Made by a program: the position numbers and the translations under genes. Positions 57,049 to 64,000 of a DNA stretch of 64,000 nucleotides are shown piece after piece. Origin of the DNA: CAWJMD01 sp963843835 (lineage in GTDB: Bacteria > Actinomycetota > Actinomycetes > Actinomycetales > CAWJMD01); the NCBI GenBank assembly GCA_963843835.1, contig CAWJMD010000002.1:1-64000 (forward strand). The letters are read 5' to 3'. The notes under the pieces were generated by a model. It was not told the DNA's origin, ran no database searches, and saw nothing but the letters and a program-made list of their open reading frames with translations. How positions within the stretch are numbered: position 1 is the stretch's first letter; each line of letters starts with the position of its first letter.

Positions 57049-59639
57049 CCGCCGCGGTGGGCCCCACGACGGCCCCGCCCGACATCGACCGCGATGCCCG
57101 GCGCGCTCTGGTGGAGGGCCGCACCGACCTCGACGGCATCGACTTCGTCGAGGTGGTGTCCAACCACGTCGGCAGCCCCGGTCACGTGGCCGGGGCGCCC
57201 TCGCAGCGGACGCTTCTGGTGCACCTGCTGAACGGCATCGACCTCGGCGGCGCCACCCCCGGGGTGCCGGAGGACTGGCGGGCCGAGCGGGTCCGGATCA
57301 CGGGCGGCGTGCGGGCCGACCCGCGGGTGAACCCGGTGGGGGTCGAGTGGGCCTTCCCGGCCCTGGCCGTGGCCGGTGCGGACGGCGTGCCGCCCACACC
57401 TGCCCTGCTCGGCGTGCGCGCTGCCGACCGCCGGCTGGTCGACTCCGCCCTGCCGGTTGCACCGGAGGTCCGTGGCCGCGTGCTCGTCGTCCGCACGACG
57501 ACCAGCGGCGACTGGTCGACGTACGTGCTGCACCTGGTCGGCGAGGAGGGCGCCGAGGCACCCGAGGGCTTCGACCCGCCGCTGGCCCGGGCGCCCTTCG
57601 GCTTCACCGTCGACTGCCCGAGCGACCTCGACTGCGCCGAACCGGCGGCGGTCCCTCCGGCGGCGGGCGCCTCCCCGGTGCTGGACTACCTCGCCCGGGA
57701 CGCCGAGGCGCTGAGGACCCGGCTGCTCGACCGGCTCTCCGCGCTCGTGCCGGGCTGGACGGACCGCAGCCCGGCCGACCCCGCGGTGATGATGGTCGAG
57801 CTCTTCGCGTACCTCGGCGACAGGCTGGCGTACTGGCAGGACGCCGTCGCCGTGGAGGCCTACCTGGGCACCGCGCGGCGACGTACGTCCGTGCGCCGCC
57901 ACGCGCGGCTGCTCGACCACCGCCTCCACGAGGGCTGCTCGGCCCGGGTGCTGGTGGCGCTCACCACGGACACCGCGGTGACCCTGCCGGCGGGTGCCGC
58001 GGTGTGCGACACGCCTCCGGACGGCGACCTGCTCCCGGTCGACGCGGACGAGAACGGAGCCGTGGTGGTCGAGACGTGCCACGACGTCGCACTGCTACCC
58101 GCCCGCAACGCGATCCCGCTGCACGCGTGGGGCGACGCCGACCACACCCTGTCCGCCGGGGCGACGGGCGCGTACCTCGCGGTCCCCGGCGGTTCCGCCC
58201 CGCAGCTCGCGGCCGGGGACCTCCTGGTGCTGGCCGACTGCCCGGGGGGCCGGCCAGGCGACGCGGCCCTCGGCGACCCCGCGCGCCGGTTCGCCGTCCG
58301 GCTGGACCGGGACCCGGTGGGCCACGTCGACGACCTGGCGCCGACCGTGACCGTCCTCGAGGTGCACTGGCACGCCGACGACGCGCTTCCCGCTCCGCTG
58401 GCCGTCGCCGAGCCGAGCCCGGCCGGCACCGGCTCGGTCCGGGCGGTCGCCCTCGCCAACGTCGCCGTCGCCGACCACGGCGCCAGCCTCACGTGGGAGC
58501 TGCTCGACCCGCCGCAGCCCGACGCCGACCTCCCGTACCGTCCACGCCCGGCGCGCACCGGCCTGGCTTTCGCTGAGCCGTTCGACCCCCGCGCCGCGGC
58601 CACCCGGTCCGCGTCCGCCCTGACCGCCGCCGACCCGGGTGCGGCGCTGGCCCAGATCACCGTGGACGACGGTCAGCGGCTCTGGCACCCGCGACCGGAC
58701 CTGCTGGCCAGCAGCAGGCTCGACCCGGACCTGGTGGTGGAGCCCGAGTCGGACGGCGTGGCCCGGCTGAGGTTCGGCGACGGCGTGACCGGCCGGGCAC
58801 CGGGCCGCCAGGCGACGTACACCGCCCGGTACCGGCTCGGCGGTGGCACTCGCGGCAACGTCGGCGCTGGCCGGCTCCGGCACTGGCTGCTGCGTGCCGA
58901 CGGGAGCCCGGGCGCCGTGCCAGGAGCCCAGGTGACCGTCTGGAACCCGCTGCCCGGACGGGGCGGAACCGACCCCGAGAACCTGGACGCCGTGCGCCAG
59001 CTCGCGCCTGCGGTGCTGCAGGGAAGCCGAGGTCAGCTGCGGGCGGTGACCTCGGCGGACTACGCCCTCGCCGCGCAGTCGGTGAGCGGGGTGCAGCGCA
59101 GCGTCGCGCGGCGGCGGTGGACCGGGTCCTGGTACGCCCAGGAGGTCACCGTCGACCCGCAGGCCGCCCGGGTGGAGGACCCGGCCGTCCCCGTCGAGGT
59201 GACCGCCGTGCTGGAGACGCGGCGGATGGCGGGTGTGGACGTGGAGGTGGCCCGCCCCGCCTACGTGCCCCTCGGCCTGGAGCTGTTCGGCTGCCTGGCG
59301 CCCGGCTACCTCGTCGCGGACGTCGGACGGCAGCTGGCCGATGCGCTGTCCTCCCGGCAGCTGCCCGGGGGCTCGACGGGCTTCTTCCACCCCGACCGGT
59401 TCACGTTCGCCCAGCCGCTGCAGCTCAGCGACCTGGTCGCGGCGGCGATGGCCGTCCCCGGGCTGGCCTGGGTCGAGGTGCGGCGGTTCGCCCGCCTCGG
59501 CGCCCCGGACTCCGCCACGCGGGTCAACCTCGCGGCGGGCCGGATCACCGCCGGCCCGCGCGAGGTGCTGCGCTGCGACAGCGATCCGAGCAACCCCGAG
59601 GCAGGGCGCCTCACCGTCGTCCTCGGGGGCGGGTCATGA
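57045..59639 (+). CDS. Baseplate J-like protein (Afp11-type)
   Basis: A single 864-residue protein. The N-terminal part has DFVEVVSNHVGSPGHVAGAP and VRVDPRVNPVGVEWAFP. The J-like central domain has WTDRSPADPAVMMVELFAYL, LAYWQDAVAVEAYLGTARRR, SVRRHARLLDHRLHEGCSAR. The C-terminus shows LRAVTSADYALAAQSVSGVQ and FFHPDRFTFAQPLQLSDLVA. This is the long form typical of the two-J eCIS baseplate. GTG 57045 overlaps the gp25 stop; its own TGA overlaps the next ATG. Intact. Confidence 0.85.
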   Translation: MTAAVGPTTAPPDIDRDARRALVEGRTDLDGIDFVEVVSNHVGSPGHVAGAPSQRTLLVHLLNGIDLGGATPGVPEDWRAERVRITGGVRADPRVNPVGVEWAFPALAVAGADGVPPTPALLGVRAADRRLVDSALPVAPEVRGRVLVVRTTTSGDWSTYVLHLVGEEGAEAPEGFDPPLARAPFGFTVDCPSDLDCAEPAAVPPAAGASPVLDYLARDAEALRTRLLDRLSALVPGWTDRSPADPAVMMVELFAYLGDRLAYWQDAVAVEAYLGTARRRTSVRRHARLLDHRLHEGCSARVLVALTTDTAVTLPAGAAVCDTPPDGDLLPVDADENGAVVVETCHDVALLPARNAIPLHAWGDADHTLSAGATGAYLAVPGGSAPQLAAGDLLVLADCPGGRPGDAALGDPARRFAVRLDRDPVGHVDDLAPTVTVLEVHWHADDALPAPLAVAEPSPAGTGSVRAVALANVAVADHGASLTWELLDPPQPDADLPYRPRPARTGLAFAEPFDPRAAATRSASALTAADPGAALAQITVDDGQRLWHPRPDLLASSRLDPDLVVEPESDGVARLRFGDGVTGRAPGRQATYTARYRLGGGTRGNVGAGRLRHWLLRADGSPGAVPGAQVTVWNPLPGRGGTDPENLDAVRQLAPAVLQGSRGQLRAVTSADYALAAQSVSGVQRSVARRRWTGSWYAQEVTVDPQAARVEDPAVPVEVTAVLETRRMAGVDVEVARPAYVPLGLELFGCLAPGYLVADVGRQLADALSSRQLPGGSTGFFHPDRFTFAQPLQLSDLVAAAMAVPGLAWVEVRRFARLGAPDSATRVNLAAGRITAGPREVLRCDSDPSNPEAGRLTVVLGGGS

Positions 59640-62153
59640 CCGGCCGCGGGGCCGGGCCGGACGACCCGCTCGCCACGCGCGAACCCGCCCGGCCAGCCCC
59701 GGTTGCGGCGCCGGGTCGACACCCACGCCAGCGCGCTGCACAGGATGCTCACCGATCTCGCGGACCCACGCCACGACCTCGCCGTACGCAGCCTCGCCGC
59801 GCAGGGCACCGACGAGGTCTCCATCTCGCTGCTCGACGCCTGGGCCGTGGTGGCCGACGTGGTCGCCTTCTACTCCGAACGCGTGGCGACGGAGGGCTTC
59901 CTGCGCACCGCGACCCAGCTGCACTCGGTCCGCGAGCTGGCCCGCACCCTCGGCTACGGGCTGCGGCCCGGGGTGGCCGCGCAGGCCGACCTCGCGTTCA
60001 CCGTCGAGACGGCGCCGGGAGCGCCGGAGGTGACGACGGTGGACGCCGGCACCCCGGTCCAGTCGGTGCCCGGTCCGGGCCAGCTGCCGCAGACGTTCGA
60101 GACCACGGACGCACTGGAGGCGCGGGGTGTCTGGAACGTGCTGCAGGCGATCGACGCACAGCCGCAGACGCTGTCGCGTGGCGCCGAGTCCCTCTGGCTG
60201 CGTGGGGCACCGGGCGCGGTCCGTCCGGGTGACAGCCTGCTGATCCGCGGCGCCCGCTCCGGCTTCGAGGGGATCGACCACCGCCAGGTCCGACGCGTGC
60301 AGACGGTCACCGTCGCGCCCCAGGGGCTCGACGGATGGCTCCAGGTAGGGCTCGACAAGGGGATCGCCGTCGTCGGCCCGGGATTCCCGGCCGTGCTCGA
60401 GGACATCCAGGTCGACGTGTTCGCCGAGCGGGCCCGGCTGTTCGGGGCGAACGCCCCGGACCCCAACCTGCTCGTCGTCGACAGCCAACCACCGCCGGGA
60501 GCGGTGCCGACGGGCACCGACACGGACGGTGACGGCGAGCCCGACGCCCCGCCGTACGCGTGGTCCGGCTACGAGGTGACCTCCCCCGTGGACGTGGACG
60601 GCGACCATCCCGGTGTCCTGAAGGACTCCTGGCTCGCCCTCCGGCAGGGCGACAGCACCGAGATCTACACCGTCGCCGACGTCGTCCGGGAGAGCGCGGC
60701 GAAGTGGACCGTCAGTGGTCCGGTCACGCTCGCGACGGTGACGCCGGACGACGGGCTGGCCGGCTTCGACCGGCAGCGGGTCAGCGTGCTGTGCGCGTCG
60801 TCCGGGCTGGCCGGCAGCGAGCAGCCCGACCTGCGTCCGCTCACCGGCCGCACGGTGGTCGTGGCCGCCAGCGACCCGCCCCTGCCGGAAGGGCGCCGAG
60901 TGCTGCTGCGCGGCACGCAGCACACCGCCGACGGCACCGTCGGGCCGGAGGCGGTGGAGACCGCCACCGTCGCCACCTGCGGAGTCTCCGGCGCCACGAT
61001 GACCCTCGACCTGGTCGCTGACCTGGCCACGACCTTCGCCCTCCAGGGCCTGGAGGTGCTGGCCAACGTCGCCGTCGCCACCCACGGCGAGAGTGCGAGC
61101 CAGGTGCTCGGCAGCGGCGACAGCCGCACCGCCTACGCGACGTTCCGTCCCCGCCGCCCACCGCTGACGTACGTGCGGGACACCACCCCGGCCGGTGCGC
61201 ACGCCGAGCTGACCGTCCGGGTGGACGGGGTCGCCTGGACCGAGGTGCCCACGATGGACGAGGCCGGCCCGGACGACCGTGACTACGTCGTGCAGCACGA
61301 GGACGACGGGTCGGTCCGCATCGTCACCGGGGACGGCGTCCACGGTGCCCGGCCGGCGACCGGGCAGGAGAACGTGACGGCCACCTACCGGGTAGGCATC
61401 GGCACGGACGGCGCCGTGGAGGCCGGGCAGCTCAGCCTGCTCCGCCGCCGACCGTTCGGCGTCCGGTCGGTGACGAACCTCGCGCCGAGCCGCGACTGGG
61501 CCGCACCGGAGACGATCGAGGAGGCCCGGGGCAACGCGCCGGTGCGGGTGCGCGCGCTCGACCGGGCGGTCTCACCCGCCGACTACGAGGACCTTGCCCG
61601 CGGCTACGCGGGCGTCGGCCCGGCCAGGGCGGACCTGGTCTGGGACGGCCGGGCCCAGCGGATGCTCGTCAGCCTGCTGGCGAGCGGCTCGACCACCCCC
61701 AGCGTCGACCTGGTCGCCGACCTGCGCAGCACGCTCGAGGCGGCCCGCGACCCCACGTGCGCGCTCGACGTGCTGGCCGGGGAGCCGACGTGGTTCGGCG
61801 TCCGGGTCGAGGTCGCCCACGACCCCTCCCGCGAGCGCGACGACGTGCTCGCCGCGGTCGAGCAGGCGCTCGATGGCACCTTCGGGGCGCCGGTGCGGCC
61901 CTTCGCGGCGTCGGTCACCGCGGCCGGGGTGCTGCTCGTGGTCCGGGGGGTCGCGGGTGTGACCGCGTGCACGATGCCCCGGGTGCTGCCCGTCGAGACG
62001 CTCCCGACCCCGCCACTGCCGCCGACGCTGCCGCCCGACGGCGACGCTGTCGACGTGATGGTGGCCCTTCCCGGGCGCTGGGACGGCGCACCGCTTCCGG
62101 CGCAGCTGCTCGCCCTCGCCCCGGGCGGCATCGATCTGCGTGAGATGCCATGA
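59636..62153 (+). CDS. Second baseplate J-like protein (Afp12-type), start unresolved
   Basis: The main frame, from TTG 59703, reads RRRVDTHASALHRMLTDLAD, VSISLLDAWAVVADVVAFYS, RVATEGFLRTATQLHSVREL, then long beta-rich parts, a J-like segment AVSPADYEDLARGYAGVGPA and a C-terminal wedge. ATG 59636 overlaps the previous stop in the usual way but is in another frame (MTGRGAGPDDPLATREPARP). One base change near 59680 would join LATR to NPPGQPRLRRRV. Either the gene starts at TTG 59703 or it has a single frameshift. Pairing of two J-like genes is as in Afp/PVC-type systems. Confidence 0.75.
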
Positions 62154-64000
62154 GCGCCAACGGGTCCGGCGCAGACCGGGTCCTCGACCTGCTGCCGGTC
62201 CACGTCCGGGCGCGGGACGAGGAGACCGGTGGGCTGCTGCGTGCGCTGGTCGAGGCCGTCGCCGCCGAGCTGGGCGTCCTCGAGGCCGACGTCGAGCAGC
62301 TGTACGCGTCGTGGTTCGTCGAGACGTGCCCGGAGTGGGCCGTCCCCTACATCGCCGACCTGCTCGGCGTGCGTGACCTGCCCCCGGACGTCGCGGCCAG
62401 CGCAGGGGTGAGCCGGCGGGCGTTCGTGGCGAACACGGTGGCCTACCGCCGCCGCAAGGGCACGGCGGCCGTCATCGAGCAGGTGGCCCGGGACGCCTCG
62501 GGCTGGCCCGCCCGGGTCGTGGAGTACCACCGGGTGCTGGCGGCGTCCGCGCACACGCAGCACGTGCGCCTGGACCGTCCGGCCACCGCAGACCTGCGGA
62601 CACCCGCCTCGCTGGCCGGGCCGCTCGAGCTGGTGCCCCGGGCCAGCGCGCAGGGCGCGCTGGATCCCTTCGCCCACACCGTGGACGTCCGCCGGGTCGC
62701 GTCCGGTCGCGGCCGGTACGGCATCGGGAACCTCGCGGTCTTCCTGTTCCCGGACCAGGTGTACGAGACCGGGTGGGCTCCGGTCAGGCCGCCCGACGGG
62801 ACGGACGCGCACGCGGGGTGGTCGCTGCACCCGCTCGGGTACGAGACCCCGTTGTACGCCGTGCCGCGGGTCGAGGAGACGATCGAGAGCCTCGCGCAGG
62901 AGGCCGACCTCCCGGTGCCGCTGAGGCCCCGCCGGCTCCTGGCGCTGCTGACCGAGGCACGGACGGCGGCGGCCGTGGCGGGCAACGGCCCGACGGTCGA
63001 GGCTGTCAGGGACGGCCTGCCGATCGGCGTGCGCGCCGACGGCGACGACCTCGACCCCCTGCGGCTGCGGGTCTGCGGGCTGGAGGACGTGGCCCGGGCG
63101 GTCGACGCCGACCCGGACGCCGACCCGGCGGCCCCCCTGGACGGGTGGCAGGTGATGGTCGACGCCGTCCACGGGCGGGTGCACCCGTACCTGGACGGCG
63201 CCCCGGTCGACCCGGCCGACGCCCCGCAGCTGGACGCGCGGCACTGCTACGGCGGGACGGCGGACGTCGGGGCAGGCTCCTACGACCGCGCCGCCCTGCA
63301 CGAGGACGCGATGGCCACCGACCCCTACCGGGGGGACCCGGCCCGCGGCGGACCCGGGGTCACCCACCAGGTGCGGGTGCTGTCAGCCGGACCCGCGGAC
63401 GCGACGACGACCACGACGATCGTCGACGCGCTCGCCGACGCGGCCACCGAGTGGGCCCGGACCGACGGCCCGGCCGGTGGCACGTCCGTCGTCGCCGTCG
63501 GGGACGACGCGACCTACGCCGGCGACCTCACCGTCCACGTCCCCGCGGCGACCCGGCTCGTGCTGGTGGCGGCGACCTGGTCCGAGCGGGTGCTGGGCCC
63601 CGGCGAGGTCCTGCCGCCACCGCGCGGTGCCTACGGAGCGCAGGGCCTGCGGCCGCACGTCCGCGGCACCGTGACGGTCACCGGGGACGGCGGCAGCAGC
63701 GTCGTGCTGGACGGCCTGGTGGTCGAGGGCGACGTCGTCGTCGGCGAGGGCGCGCTGGGGTCGCTGACCGTCAGCCAGTGCACGGTGGCGGGTGCAGTCC
63801 GGGTCGGCGTGGCCCCGGACGGCACCGCCGGCGCCCCGTCGAACCGTGGGCTCCGGGCTGTGCTGCTGCGCTCGCTGTGCGGACCGGTGCTGTTCGGCCC
63901 GGCGGCGGCGAGCCTCGAGGTGAGCGACAGCGCGGTCGACGCCCACGAGCTCGGGGCGGGCTCGAGCCCACCCGGTGACCCGGTGGCACTGGCCGGAGCA
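62150..64000 (+). CDS. gpI-like tail/baseplate protein with C-terminal extension, partial
   Basis: ATG 62150 overlaps the upstream stop. The N-terminal 150 residues are a gpI (tail protein I) domain: RVLDLLPVHVRARDEETGGL, LVEAVAAELGVLEADVEQLY, SWFVETCPEWAVPYIADLLG, SRRAFVANTVAYRRRKGTAA. The remaining 450 or so residues continue open to the window end, through beta-rich modules (GDLTVHVPAATRLVLVAATW, GTVTVTGDGGSSVVLDGLVV). It may be the attachment platform for tail fibres. No stop in the window, so the gene is longer than seen. Confidence 0.8.
   Translation, partial: MSANGSGADRVLDLLPVHVRARDEETGGLLRALVEAVAAELGVLEADVEQLYASWFVETCPEWAVPYIADLLGVRDLPPDVAASAGVSRRAFVANTVAYRRRKGTAAVIEQVARDASGWPARVVEYHRVLAASAHTQHVRLDRPATADLRTPASLAGPLELVPRASAQGALDPFAHTVDVRRVASGRGRYGIGNLAVFLFPDQVYETGWAPVRPPDGTDAHAGWSLHPLGYETPLYAVPRVEETIESLAQEADLPVPLRPRRLLALLTEARTAAAVAGNGPTVEAVRDGLPIGVRADGDDLDPLRLRVCGLEDVARAVDADPDADPAAPLDGWQVMVDAVHGRVHPYLDGAPVDPADAPQLDARHCYGGTADVGAGSYDRAALHEDAMATDPYRGDPARGGPGVTHQVRVLSAGPADATTTTTIVDALADAATEWARTDGPAGGTSVVAVGDDATYAGDLTVHVPAATRLVLVAATWSERVLGPGEVLPPPRGAYGAQGLRPHVRGTVTVTGDGGSSVVLDGLVVEGDVVVGEGALGSLTVSQCTVAGAVRVGVAPDGTAGAPSNRGLRAVLLRSLCGPVLFGPAAASLEVSDSAVDAHELGAGSSPPGDPVALAGA

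Noticed and set aside
59634..63367. Two long minus-strand frames opposite the eCIS genes
   Set aside because: Val/Gly/Arg-rich shadows of the J-like and gpI-like genes, which have clear family motifs and overlapping starts.

Overview
The window is high-GC DNA (about 70% in most genes) from an actinobacterium. The evidence is the gene families: a SARP regulator, a SigE-type sigma factor, SCO6880 and MAB_1171c family proteins, DUF4913, DUF6308 and DUF1349. Nothing here fixes the genus.

The sequence falls into two parts separated by a 47-nt 3' fragment of tRNA-Lys(TTT) at 48355-48401, which looks like the attachment site of an integrated element. Left of it is a mosaic of mobile-element and accessory genes, many of them interrupted by frameshifts. 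Right of it are ordinary, mostly intact genes, ending in part of an extracellular contractile injection system (eCIS).

Left part, in order. (1) 1-3161: a Hanks-type kinase coupled to an SF1 helicase, frameshifted and cut by the window edge. (2) 3605-4787: a small secreted protein and a PH-domain membrane protein. (3) 4935-12725, minus strand: an actinobacterial conjugation operon read as P-loop protein, small VirB2-like protein, bitopic protein, VirB6-like, SCO6880, VirB4-like, coupling protein, DUF4913. Its genes are mostly joined by 4-base start/stop overlaps. (4) 12890-15301, plus strand: three unknown genes divergent from it. (5) 15714-25450: a two-gene secreted Rhs/YD-repeat system ending in a GIY-YIG nuclease toxin, followed by an Imm26-like immunity gene. 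(6) 25766-28526, minus strand: XRE repressor, ImmA-like protease, MAB_1171c membrane protein, PAP2 phosphatase. (7) 28737-30636, plus strand: a cell-wall-hydrolase-like exoprotein, two unknown genes, a helix-turn-helix gene and a MobC gene, with no visible relaxase. (8) 31321-38083, minus strand: a defence-like stretch with an AlbA_2 protein, a DUF4209-like protein with a HEPN motif, an integrase remnant, two membrane proteins and an Mrr-type nuclease. (9) 38352-43452: DUF1349, an Arr-like ADP-ribosyltransferase coupled to a broken kinase, a sigma/anti-sigma-like pair and a secreted S1 protease. (10) 43519-48350: decayed remnants (IS481, integrase N-terminus, GTPase, DUF6308) with short tandem duplications and attachment-site repeats.

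Right part: a membrane protein, a TIR-transmembrane-Cys-repeat protein, a GNAT acetyltransferase plus a GNAT remnant, a DinB protein, a SARP regulator, and a co-directional eCIS operon (tube-initiator-like, LysM-like, gpD/VgrG-like, gpV spike, PAAR-like, gp25, two baseplate-J-like proteins, gpI-like) that runs off the right edge.

Functionally, the XRE/ImmA pair probably represses transfer of the conjugative element: a TCAGTT-type operator motif appears at its own divergent promoter and again at the promoter of the conjugation operon 16 kb away. Frameshifts are dense left of the tRNA fragment and nearly absent right of it. This suggests a decaying element, although local sequence errors cannot be excluded.
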